A stretch of DNA of 64,000 nucleotides. Origin: Flavivirga aquimarina. Lineage in GTDB: Bacteria > Bacteroidota > Bacteroidia > Flavobacteriales > Flavobacteriaceae. This document shows, piece by piece, positions 44,453-52,846 of this stretch (the stretch's first letter is position 1; each line of letters opens with the position of its first letter). Below the pieces are notes generated by a model. It was not told where the DNA came from and did no database searches. It worked only from the letters and a program-made list of their open reading frames with translations. The DNA is taken from contig NZ_JAUOEK010000134.1 in NCBI RefSeq assembly GCF_030540835.1, forward strand, positions 1-64,000, written 5' to 3'. The position numbers were made by a program, and so were the translations under genes.

Positions 44453-46237
44453 TTAACGGACACCGTGCATTAGTTTTTTTAATACAGGATTAAGTATTAT
44501 AGATATCAAACCAACACCTACTGGTATTAATGTAAATATTAAAAAGAATGTACCTAATGAGTATTGCCCAGAAATTTTGTCAATCATGCCTCCCATCGTT
44601 CCAGCTGCTTTTTGCCCAACGGCTATAGCTAAATACCAAACTCCAAACATAAAACCAATCATTCTAGGTGGCACTAATTTACTCAAATATGACAAACCTA
44701 CAGGTGATAAACATAACTCTCCCATAGTATGAAACAAATACGCCAAAATTAAGAATATTATACTTACAGAAGCTGTTTTAGCTCCCGAAGGAATATCTGA
44801 AGCACCATAAGACAACACTGCAAAACCTATACCTAATAGGATTAAACCAATTCCGTATTTCATAGCTGCACTTGGATTATATTTACTTTCCCACCACCTT
44901 GAGAACAATGGTGCTAGTGTAATAATAAAGAACGAATTTAGAATTCCAAACCAAGTGGCCTCAATCTCATTTCCTGGCTCAGAAAACTTATTTACCAATC
45001 TAAAAACTACCAAAAACCAAATACCAACAAATGCTATAGCAAGAACAATATTAGACAACCCTATTCTTGAAAATGTTTTTTTAGACAATAAAAAAAGGAC
45101 CCAAGTAATAATAATAAGTGGAATTGTAGTTAATAAAGCATCAACAATCTTAAAAACCATAGCTGAATTCCCAACAAGTACTCTATTAGTATAATCTCTA
45201 GCAAACAAGGTCATAGAACCTAGTGATTGTTCAAAAAAAGCAAAGAAAAACACTGTAAATACTCCAAAAATAGAAACTGCAATAATTCTATCTCTAACTA
45301 TCGGAATATATCTAGATATCCGAGTTACAAGTAATATTAGAAACAAGACCAATGCTACTAATACAATAATATTAGAACCATTCATACCTCCTATTTCAAA
45401 AGGCGCTAAACTCTTTCCTCCTATTTTCTCCAAAGGGTCATTGAATAAATATAATAACCCACCTATAGATGATAAAACGATTAATACCTTATCTAACATT
45501 GTAAAAGGGTTTAATTTATCGTCTACAGTCGTTTTTTGTTCTTCTGAAGGACTTTTTTCATTTATATTTTGAGGCAACTCAACTTCATAAACTTTCGAAG
45601 GTTTTGCTCCAATACTACCAAATAGACTCCCTGCCAACCAAAATTGAAGCATCCCTAAAAACATAAAGATCCCAGCTAAACCAAAACCCCAAGACCATCC
45701 ATAATTTTCTGCTAAATAACCACATAACATCATACCAAAGAAAGCACCAGCATTAACTCCCATATAAAAAATAGTATAAGCCCCATCTTTTTTAGATTCT
45801 TTCCCCTTATACATCTCAGAAATAATAGAGGTAATGTTTGGTTTAAAAAAACCTGTTCCAATGACTAATAAAGCTAAGCCTATATAAAAAGTCATAGTTG
45901 TTTCCAAAGCCATAGCTGCATGTCCCAAAGTCATAATTATACAGCCTATAACCACAGCAATACGGTAACCTGTAATCTTATCAGCAATCCATCCTCCTAT
46001 AATTGGAGTTAAATATAATAGTGATGCATAGGTACCTATTAAAGCTAAAGCATGCTCCCTTGGCCATTCCCATCCCGGATTATCACTCAAAATAGGAGCT
46101 GTTAAAAATAACACCAGAAGTATACGCATTCCATAAAATGAAAAGCGTTCCCACATTTCTGTAAAAAATAGTACAAATAACCCTGCAGGATGTCCAATAA
46201 CTTTGTCCTTAAACAGATTTTCAATATCAGTATTCAT
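44453..46237 (-). CDS. POT-family proton-dependent peptide transporter
   Basis: Inner-membrane importer for di- and tripeptides of the POT/PTR (MFS) type. The 594 residues start with the signature FFTEMWERFSFYGMR (ExxERFxYYG) near 25 and show GTGFFKPNITSIISEMY and FYMGVNAGAFFGMMLCGYLA. They have 14 or so membrane segments, and an inserted cytoplasmic region of about 60 residues near 220-260. It is the second of two adjacent POT genes. Confidence 0.92.
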   Translation of the reverse strand: MNTDIENLFKDKVIGHPAGLFVLFFTEMWERFSFYGMRILLVLFLTAPILSDNPGWEWPREHALALIGTYASLLYLTPIIGGWIADKITGYRIAVVIGCIIMTLGHAAMALETTMTFYIGLALLVIGTGFFKPNITSIISEMYKGKESKKDGAYTIFYMGVNAGAFFGMMLCGYLAENYGWSWGFGLAGIFMFLGMLQFWLAGSLFGSIGAKPSKVYEVELPQNINEKSPSEEQKTTVDDKLNPFTMLDKVLIVLSSIGGLLYLFNDPLEKIGGKSLAPFEIGGMNGSNIIVLVALVLFLILLVTRISRYIPIVRDRIIAVSIFGVFTVFFFAFFEQSLGSMTLFARDYTNRVLVGNSAMVFKIVDALLTTIPLIIITWVLFLLSKKTFSRIGLSNIVLAIAFVGIWFLVVFRLVNKFSEPGNEIEATWFGILNSFFIITLAPLFSRWWESKYNPSAAMKYGIGLILLGIGFAVLSYGASDIPSGAKTASVSIIFLILAYLFHTMGELCLSPVGLSYLSKLVPPRMIGFMFGVWYLAIAVGQKAAGTMGGMIDKISGQYSLGTFFLIFTLIPVGVGLISIILNPVLKKLMHGVR

Positions 46238-46262
46238 AAAAAAAATTTAGTTGGTTATAGAA

Positions 46263-46288
46263 GAAAACCCTCAAAAAGAGGGTTCTCA
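46263..46288 (-). terminator. Hairpin between the two POT transporter genes
   Basis: AACCCTC (46265-46271) pairs with GAGGGTT (46277-46283) around AAAAA. On the minus strand it is followed by TTTTC, so it may partially reduce transcription into the second transporter gene. Confidence 0.5.
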
Positions 46289-46296
46289 TATATTTA

Positions 46297-47682
46297 TTAA
46301 TTATCCGCTAATTCAAAGCCTTCTGCTTCATCATAAATTACACGTTCATTGTCTTCTGCACCATGCGTAAGTGTTTCTAATTTTTTACGCAATATCAATA
46401 CTAAGCCTCCAAATAAAACACAAAAAACAGCAATTCCTGTAAATACTGTAAACTCTCCTAAACCTTCAGCCGATTCACCTAAGAGCCCAGCCAACTTATT
46501 ACCAAAGCCTGTCATAGCAAAATAAACCCCCATCATTAATGATGCATATTTAATTGGTGCAAGTTTTGTGATATATGACAATGCCACCGGCGAAATACAC
46601 AGCTCTCCAACTGTATGAAACAAATATGCCAAAACCAACCAATACATAGCAGAAGCTCCTGTACTGTTAAATTCTGCGGCGGCAGCTGACATAAAGAAAA
46701 ACCCTGTTCCCATTATGATTAACCCAATTATCATTTTAAATAATGATGTTGACAATTTTCCTTTCAATTTTCTATTTGCCCAATATAGTGCCACAGATGT
46801 TCCTAAAAATATAATAAACATAGCATTTAAGGACTGAAACCAAGAAGCTGGTACTTCCCAGCCCATTAACATTCTATTGGTATTTTCCTTAGCATATATA
46901 TTCATTAAACCTCCGGCTTGTTCAAAAGCTCCCCAAAATACAATAACTAATAAAAAAGATACGAACAATACCACGACTCTATCTTTTTCTATTTTGGTTA
47001 AAGGTTTTTTCATAGCTTCTTTTTCTTTAACATTTTCTGAAGCTCCTAAAAAGTTACCTACATGTTTTAAATGTTTTTGTCCAACGATATATTGTATCAA
47101 TCCTAAAGCCATACCTATTCCTGCTAGTCCAAAACCATAATGCCACCCATGTACTTCACCTACATAACCAACTATTAAACTTGATAAAAATGCCCCTATA
47201 TTTATACCTATATAAAAAATAATAAACCCTTTGTCTCTTCTTATATCTCCTTGCTTATACAAACCTCCAACCATCGTTGAAATATTTGGTTTTAACATAC
47301 CTACCCCAGCAATAATTAAACCTAAGCCAGTATAAAATGCCCACATTTCTTCTACTGCCAATATACTATGACCGGCAACGAGAAGCAAGCCTCCATAAAG
47401 CACAGATTTTTTTTGACCTAAAAATTTATCAGCAATCCACCCTCCAGGTATGGACATAACATAAACTAACATGGTGTAGGTTCCATAAAGCGATAGTGCG
47501 TCTCCATTTGTCCATCCTAATCCAGCATTTTCTGTTTGAGTTTTTGCTACTAAATATAATACTAATATGGCCCGCATCCCATAATATGAAAAGCGCTCCC
47601 ACATTTCTGTAAAAAATAGTACATACAACCCTACCGGATGCCCAAATAATTCTTTTTGCTTTATTGTGTTTGTATTTGACAT
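46297..47682 (-). CDS. POT-family proton-dependent peptide transporter
   Basis: A second POT/PTR importer, 461 aa and of ordinary length for the family. It has FFTEMWERFSYYGMRAILVLYL near residue 25 (the ExxERFxYYG motif), GVGMLKPNISTMVGGLY near 125, FYIGINIGAFLSSLIVGYVG near 155 and a C-terminal half with FHTVGELCISPVALSYITKL, close to the same segment in its neighbour. It lies 17 bp after the DPP-IV gene and is probably cotranscribed with it. Confidence 0.93.
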   Translation of the reverse strand: MSNTNTIKQKELFGHPVGLYVLFFTEMWERFSYYGMRAILVLYLVAKTQTENAGLGWTNGDALSLYGTYTMLVYVMSIPGGWIADKFLGQKKSVLYGGLLLVAGHSILAVEEMWAFYTGLGLIIAGVGMLKPNISTMVGGLYKQGDIRRDKGFIIFYIGINIGAFLSSLIVGYVGEVHGWHYGFGLAGIGMALGLIQYIVGQKHLKHVGNFLGASENVKEKEAMKKPLTKIEKDRVVVLFVSFLLVIVFWGAFEQAGGLMNIYAKENTNRMLMGWEVPASWFQSLNAMFIIFLGTSVALYWANRKLKGKLSTSLFKMIIGLIIMGTGFFFMSAAAAEFNSTGASAMYWLVLAYLFHTVGELCISPVALSYITKLAPIKYASLMMGVYFAMTGFGNKLAGLLGESAEGLGEFTVFTGIAVFCVLFGGLVLILRKKLETLTHGAEDNERVIYDEAEGFELADN

Positions 47683-47699
47683 AAATTTCTATTTAGTTA

Positions 47700-49931
47700 T
47701 TATCCTTTAATCTCTATTTCTTTTACTTTACTTTCTTTTTGCTTTTCTATTTTATCACCTAATGTTCTATTGATAAAATGTGTCATTTTTTTATATAGAT
47801 GAAGTCTCGTATTCCCTCCATAAATGCCATGGTTCTTATCCGGGTAAATGGCCCAATCAAATTGTTTATCGGCTTGAATTAAAGCCTCTGCTAAACGCAT
47901 GGTATTTTGTAAGTGTACATTATCATCGCCAGATCCGTGTACCAATAAAAAATCCCCTTTTAACTTATCTACATGATTTATTGGTGAATTATCATCATAA
48001 CCACTGGCATTTTCCTGAGGTGTTGTCATATAACGCTCTGTATAAATAGTATCGTAAAAACGCCAACTACTTACCGGGGCTACCGCAATGGCCATTTTAA
48101 ATACATCGTTTCCTTTAAAGAGACAATTACTACTCATAAAACCTCCGTAGCTCCATCCCCAGATTCCTATTCTAGAAGCGTCAATATATGGTAATTCACC
48201 TAATTGTTTTGCAGCTGCTATTTGGTCTTCTACTTCATACTTTCCTAGCTCGTTTTGAGTTACTTTTTTAAATGCAGCACCTTTAAATCCTGTTCCACGC
48301 CCATCTACACATACCACAATATAACCTTCTTGTGCTAGGTGTTGAAACCAATAATCATTAGCACTATTCCATTTATTTGAAACAGACTGTGAACCTGGTC
48401 CTGAATATTGCGTTATAAATAAGGGGTACTGCTTTGAGTCATCAAAATCTGCCGGTTTAATCATCCACATATTGAGATCATTTCCATTTATATGAATAGT
48501 GCTAAATTCTTTTTTTGATGTTTTATAGTCTGAAAGATTTTGTGACAATACATCATTATCTTTTATACTTTTTATTAAATTTCCAGACGTGGCACTGTTC
48601 AAAGTATATTCCGGTGGTGTAGAAGCACTAGAAAAAGTATTAATGAAGTAAGAAAAATCAGCACTAAAAGAGGCTTCGTTGGTACCTTCACTTTTTGTCA
48701 ATCTTGTTTTATTACGTCCATTCAATTTAATGGAATATACGTCTCGATTGATAGAACTGTTTTCAACCGATTGATAGAAAATTCTGTTCGTCTTTTCATC
48801 ATAACCATAATAATCGGTGACTTCCCAGTTCCCCATGGTTATTTGGTTAATAAGCTCACCATCTTTATCATAGTGATAAATATGGTTAAATCCATCTGTT
48901 TCACTTGTCCAGATAAAGCTATTGTCTTTTAAAAAAGTTAGGTTATCGGTAACATCTATATAGGCCGCATCTTTTTCTGCCAAAACTAAATTTGATGTGT
49001 TCGTTTTAGCGTTTATCATCCACAAGTCCAATTCGTTTTGGTGCCTGTTCATATAATGCGCACTTAAAATATCTGAATGGTTGGTCCATTTTATACGTGG
49101 AATATAAAAATCGCTATAAGTTTTGCCTACTTTTACTTCTTCAGTTTCTTTTGTATCTATATTATGAATGTGCAACGAAACGATAGAATTCGCTTCTCCT
49201 GCTTTTGGGTATTTAAAAACTTGCTGTGTTTGGTAAAGTGCTTCTCCATAAACATCCATAGAGAATTCGGGGACTTTAGTCTCATCAAATCGTATAAATG
49301 CTATTTTATTACTTGCAGTATTCCACTCAAAAGCGCGAACAAACGAAAACTCTTCCTCATAAACCCAATCTGTAATACCATTAATAATTGCATTCTTTTT
49401 TCCATCCTGAGTTATTTGAGTCGTTTCACCAGATTGTAAATCTTTGACATATAAATTATTGTCTTTTGCAAAAGCTACTTTATTCCCGTCTGGCGAGAAT
49501 GTTGGTTCTTGAATTTTATCATCGTCAATTAAAGTCAAAGAGGCATTATCTACATGGTACACATAATAATTTCCTAAGGTAGAACGCCGATAAATAGATG
49601 TCTCATTAGTTGCCAATATTACTTTACTTTCGTCTTTACTAAAGGTGTAATCTGTAAAATACTTTAATGCATTAAGTGAACCTGAACTCACTAACGTTTT
49701 AACCTTTTTTAAAGTTTTATAATCGTAAATATCTATGGATGTCGTTCGCGACTGTCTGTTAAAGTTTAAGATAGAGTATTGTTGCCCATTTGCCATAGAA
49801 TGCAAAGCATCCATTCTTTCTATTCTAAATGTACCATTCCAAATGGATTCAAGAGTAATATCTTCTGTTTGAGCTGATAAAAAAAATGTGATAAAAAAAC
49901 AAACACAAAAAGATAATTTTAGGTATTTCAT
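47700..49931 (-). CDS. Dipeptidyl peptidase IV-like S9 peptidase
   Basis: Exported serine peptidase that releases Xaa-Pro and related dipeptides. The 743 residues have a signal peptide (ending FFLSA-Q), a DPP-IV N-terminal beta-propeller (about 90-500) with the substrate-binding region WVYEEEFSFVRAFEWN, and an alpha/beta-hydrolase domain. In it, Ser594 lies in GWSYGGFMSS, the acid in GSGDDNVH near 669 and His701 in PDKNHGIYGG. Together with the two POT genes after it, it forms a unit that cuts and then imports peptides. Confidence 0.93.
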   Translation of the reverse strand: MKYLKLSFCVCFFITFFLSAQTEDITLESIWNGTFRIERMDALHSMANGQQYSILNFNRQSRTTSIDIYDYKTLKKVKTLVSSGSLNALKYFTDYTFSKDESKVILATNETSIYRRSTLGNYYVYHVDNASLTLIDDDKIQEPTFSPDGNKVAFAKDNNLYVKDLQSGETTQITQDGKKNAIINGITDWVYEEEFSFVRAFEWNTASNKIAFIRFDETKVPEFSMDVYGEALYQTQQVFKYPKAGEANSIVSLHIHNIDTKETEEVKVGKTYSDFYIPRIKWTNHSDILSAHYMNRHQNELDLWMINAKTNTSNLVLAEKDAAYIDVTDNLTFLKDNSFIWTSETDGFNHIYHYDKDGELINQITMGNWEVTDYYGYDEKTNRIFYQSVENSSINRDVYSIKLNGRNKTRLTKSEGTNEASFSADFSYFINTFSSASTPPEYTLNSATSGNLIKSIKDNDVLSQNLSDYKTSKKEFSTIHINGNDLNMWMIKPADFDDSKQYPLFITQYSGPGSQSVSNKWNSANDYWFQHLAQEGYIVVCVDGRGTGFKGAAFKKVTQNELGKYEVEDQIAAAKQLGELPYIDASRIGIWGWSYGGFMSSNCLFKGNDVFKMAIAVAPVSSWRFYDTIYTERYMTTPQENASGYDDNSPINHVDKLKGDFLLVHGSGDDNVHLQNTMRLAEALIQADKQFDWAIYPDKNHGIYGGNTRLHLYKKMTHFINRTLGDKIEKQKESKVKEIEIKG

Positions 49932-50055
49932 TAAAAAAACTATTTATTTCATAAAATGATGTCAAGTTTACTAAAAATTACGCAAAAAACCGCCATTATT
50001 AACACTTAAATAACCTCGAATAAATCAAGATATTCAATATTCATACCAAGAGTAG

Positions 50056-50063
50056 TATCTTTG
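50056..50063 (+). promoter_or_regulatory. -7 promoter element of the HMG-CoA reductase gene
   Basis: TATCTTTG is an exact TAnnTTTG match 19 bp before the ATG at 50083. A TTC rather than TTG lies at about the -33 position. Confidence 0.5.
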
Positions 50064-50082
50064 TATAGTAAATTAACATTTT

Positions 50083-51405
50083 ATGAGTAGATCTATTGCT
50101 GGTTTTTCTAAGCTATCTAAATCTAAAAAAATCGATTGGATTGTCGAAACTTATTTTTCTAATACAGAAGATGCTAAACGTGTTTTAAAACAATATTGGA
50201 ATACCGATGAAAAATTACAACAACTTCATGACGAGTTTATTGAAAACACCATAACTAATTATTATTTACCACTTGGTGTGGCTCCTAATTTTTTAATAAA
50301 CGATAAGCTCTACACAATTCCTATGGCTATAGAAGAAAGCTCGGTGGTAGCAGCAGCTAGTAAATCGGCCAAGTTTTGGTTAGAGCGAGGCGGATTTAAA
50401 ACAAGTGTTATTTCTACAACTAAAATTGGCCAGGTTCACTTTATTTACAAAGGTAATTTTTCGATATTAAAACAGTTTTTTAATAAAACAAAATCTAAAC
50501 TCATACAAGACTCTAAAGCTATTACTGCAAACATGGAAAAACGTGGTGGTGGTATTATTGATATTGAGTTACGTGACAAAACTGATGCCATCAACAATTA
50601 TTATCAGCTCCATGTGTCTTTCGAAACGCTCGATGCCATGGGTGCTAATTTTATAAATTCCTGTTTGGAACAATTTGCCAAAACTTTAAAAAATGAAGCT
50701 TTACTGTTTGATGCTTTTTCTGAAGAAGAAAAACAAATAGATATTGTTATGAGCATTTTATCTAATTATGTTCCTAATTGTTTAGTACGTGCAGAAGTAA
50801 GTTGTAAGGTTGAAGATTTAAGTGAAAACGATACGGTTTCTGGAGATGCTTTTGCTAATAAATTTATACAAGCTGTTAATATTGCTGAAGTAGAACCTTA
50901 TCGTGCTGTGACACACAACAAAGGTGTTATGAATGGTATAGATGCTGTCGTTCTGGCTACCGGTAACGATTTTAGAGCTGTTGAAGCCGGTGTGCATGCA
51001 TACGCAGCAAGACATGGTGCATATAGTAGTTTAACGCATGCTAAAATTGAAAATGGCATCTTTACTTTTTGGATGGAAATTCCATTGGCTTTGGGAACTG
51101 TTGGCGGACTTACCGGTTTACACCCTTTGGTTAAATTATCGTTAGAGTTATTGCATAAACCATCTGCCAAAGAACTTATGCAAATTGTAGCTGTTGCAGG
51201 TTTAGCTCAAAATTTCGCAGCACTACGTTCACTTACAACAACCGGTATTCAACAAGGGCATATGAAAATGCATTTAATGAATATTCTTAATCAGTTTGAA
51301 GCTAATAATGAAGAGAAGCATACCATAACTGAATATTTTAAAACGAATACTGTGACTCATAGTGCGGTGGTTGAAGCTATACACAAATTGAGAGTAAAGA
51401 ATTGA
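50083..51405 (+). CDS. mvaA: Hydroxymethylglutaryl-CoA reductase, class II
   Basis: Reduces HMG-CoA to mevalonate, the committed step of the mevalonate route to isoprenoids. The 440-aa size, without membrane anchor, is that of the class II enzymes. The catalytic landmarks are AIEESSVVAAASKSAKFW near 84, DAMGANFINSCLE near 183, HNKGVMNGIDAVVLATGND near 281, GTVGGLTGLHP near 347 and QGHMKMH near 388, which holds the catalytic His. The gene is followed by the GYDIA-type kinase, with a GIY-YIG nuclease and hairpin repeats inserted between them. Confidence 0.95.
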   Translation: MSRSIAGFSKLSKSKKIDWIVETYFSNTEDAKRVLKQYWNTDEKLQQLHDEFIENTITNYYLPLGVAPNFLINDKLYTIPMAIEESSVVAAASKSAKFWLERGGFKTSVISTTKIGQVHFIYKGNFSILKQFFNKTKSKLIQDSKAITANMEKRGGGIIDIELRDKTDAINNYYQLHVSFETLDAMGANFINSCLEQFAKTLKNEALLFDAFSEEEKQIDIVMSILSNYVPNCLVRAEVSCKVEDLSENDTVSGDAFANKFIQAVNIAEVEPYRAVTHNKGVMNGIDAVVLATGNDFRAVEAGVHAYAARHGAYSSLTHAKIENGIFTFWMEIPLALGTVGGLTGLHPLVKLSLELLHKPSAKELMQIVAVAGLAQNFAALRSLTTTGIQQGHMKMHLMNILNQFEANNEEKHTITEYFKTNTVTHSAVVEAIHKLRVKN

Positions 51406-51412
51406 AGATTAT

Positions 51413-51489
51413 GACTTCGACTACGCTCAATCACCAAATATAGTAAGATGATTATGTCGCCTCATCGGTGACTGAGCGTAGTCGAAGTC
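51413..51489. repeat. Long hairpin repeat before the GIY-YIG gene
   Basis: Arms of 23 bp (51413-51435 and 51467-51489) pair with one mismatch around a 31-nt loop. The arm core is TTCGACTACGCTCA, the same as in the dcw-junction repeats. It begins 8 bp after the mvaA stop and ends 19 bp before the GIY-YIG start. Confidence 0.85.
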
Positions 51490-51508
51490 ACATTAATAAA
51501 CAAATATT

Positions 51509-52792
51509 ATGCCTAATGGTTTTGTATACATATTGGAATGTTCTGATGGTACTTTTTACACGGGTAGTACAATAGATTTGGATAAAAGGTTACATGAACA
51601 TCAAAATGGTAACGGTGCAAATCATACAAAAAAAAGACTTCCGGTAAAGTTGGTATATGTTCAGGAATTTCTAAGAATAGATGATGCTTTTTATAGGGAA
51701 AAACAGATTCAGGGGTGGAGTAGGAAAAAAAAGCTATCTCTAATTGAAGGTCATTTTGATGAGTTAAAAAAATATGCTGAATGCATGAATGATAGTCATT
51801 ATAAAGAGTGGCTTCGACTACGCTCAGCCACCGGAAACGATAATAAAAAAGAACTTAATCAACTGGTGACTGAGCGTAGTCGAAGCCACGGAAAACTTTT
51901 GCTTACAGGGGAATATGTCGTTCTTGACGGTGCTATATCTTTAGCTATTCCTACAAAATATGGGCAGTCTTTAGAGGTTGAAACTATTACTGAACCTAAA
52001 CTCGTTTGGAAGAGTTTGGATGAAAATGAAGTTATTTGGTTTGAATCTACTTTTGAAATTAATAATAAGGTTTCTCACCCTGTTCGCAATGACAATTCTA
52101 TCCAAAATGATCTTAATGTTTCTGATAGGCTTATTCAAATTTTAAATGCTGCAAAACAGCTTAATACTAATTTTTTAAATACTAATAACGGTTTTAAAGT
52201 CACTACTAAATTAGACTTTCCTAGGCATTGGGGATTGGGGACCTCATCTACTTTAATAAATAACATAGCACAATGGGCAGATATTGATGCTTATAGATTG
52301 TTAGAAACAACTTTTGGTGGTAGCGGGTATGATATTGCTTGTGCGCAACATAGCTCACCTATTACTTATCAATTAGAAAATAATACCCCTATAGCTAAGC
52401 CCGTAGTCTTTAACCCTTCTTTTAAAGATCATTTATATTTTGTTTATTTAAATAAAAAGCAAAACAGCAGAGAAGGCATTAAGCATTATAATGCCAACAA
52501 AGGAGATTTAAATGTTATTAGGGATATTAATGATATTACTTCTCAAATAATAACCTCTGATTCTTTGGAAGGTTTTGAAGCCTTAATAATGCAACACGAA
52601 GCCATCATATCTAAATTAACTAAGCAAAAGGCTATTAAAGCCCTTATGTTTAGTGATTTTAACGGTAGTATTAAAAGTCTTGGAGCTTGGGGTGGTGACT
52701 TTATCTTAGTAAGCTCTAAAGAGAATCCAACCCCATATTTCAATAAAAAAGGTTTTAAAACTGTTATCCGTTACGCCGATATGGTTTTATAA
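51509..52792 (+). CDS. GIY-YIG nuclease domain fused to a GYDIA-type GHMP kinase
   Basis: A continuous 427-aa frame in three parts. Residues 1-95 are a single-domain GIY-YIG nuclease (FVYILECSDGTFYTGST; the catalytic Arg in DKRLHEHQ; Glu in FYREKQIQGW). Residues 100-127 are the translation of a hairpin repeat (LRLRSATG and VTERSRSHG). Residues 128-427 are a GHMP kinase (GKLLLTGEYVVLDGA; GLGTSSTLINNIA near 231; GGSGYDIACAQ near 268), probably a mevalonate-pathway kinase next to mvaA. The nuclease appears inserted at the 5' end of the kinase gene. The kinase may instead start at ATG 51785 or GTG 51866. Whether one protein or two are made is unknown. Confidence 0.8.
   Translation: MPNGFVYILECSDGTFYTGSTIDLDKRLHEHQNGNGANHTKKRLPVKLVYVQEFLRIDDAFYREKQIQGWSRKKKLSLIEGHFDELKKYAECMNDSHYKEWLRLRSATGNDNKKELNQLVTERSRSHGKLLLTGEYVVLDGAISLAIPTKYGQSLEVETITEPKLVWKSLDENEVIWFESTFEINNKVSHPVRNDNSIQNDLNVSDRLIQILNAAKQLNTNFLNTNNGFKVTTKLDFPRHWGLGTSSTLINNIAQWADIDAYRLLETTFGGSGYDIACAQHSSPITYQLENNTPIAKPVVFNPSFKDHLYFVYLNKKQNSREGIKHYNANKGDLNVIRDINDITSQIITSDSLEGFEALIMQHEAIISKLTKQKAIKALMFSDFNGSIKSLGAWGGDFILVSSKENPTPYFNKKGFKTVIRYADMVL
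51808..51889. repeat. Long hairpin repeat inside the GIY-YIG/GHMP reading frame
   Basis: Arms of 27 bp (51808-51834 and 51863-51889) pair with two mismatches around a 28-nt loop. The core TTCGACTACGCTCA is identical to that of the hairpin at 51413-51489, so the two hairpins bracket the nuclease coding region. Both arms are translated. Confidence 0.9.
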
Positions 52793-52800
52793 AAAATACT

Positions 52801-52826
52801 AAAGCCCCGCAAAACGAGGCTTATTA
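52801..52826. terminator. Hairpin between the convergent kinase and ppiD genes
   Basis: AAGCCCCG (52802-52809) pairs with CGAGGCTT (52815-52822) with one mismatch around CAAAA. It lies between convergent genes and may stop the kinase transcript. Confidence 0.5.
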
Positions 52827-52846
52827 TACTTTATCTTAATACTGTC

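Noticed and set aside
51413-51489. Terminator of mvaA
   Set aside because: Arms of 23 bp with a 31-nt loop and no T run, and it matches a dispersed repeat; it may affect transcripts but is not a standard terminator.
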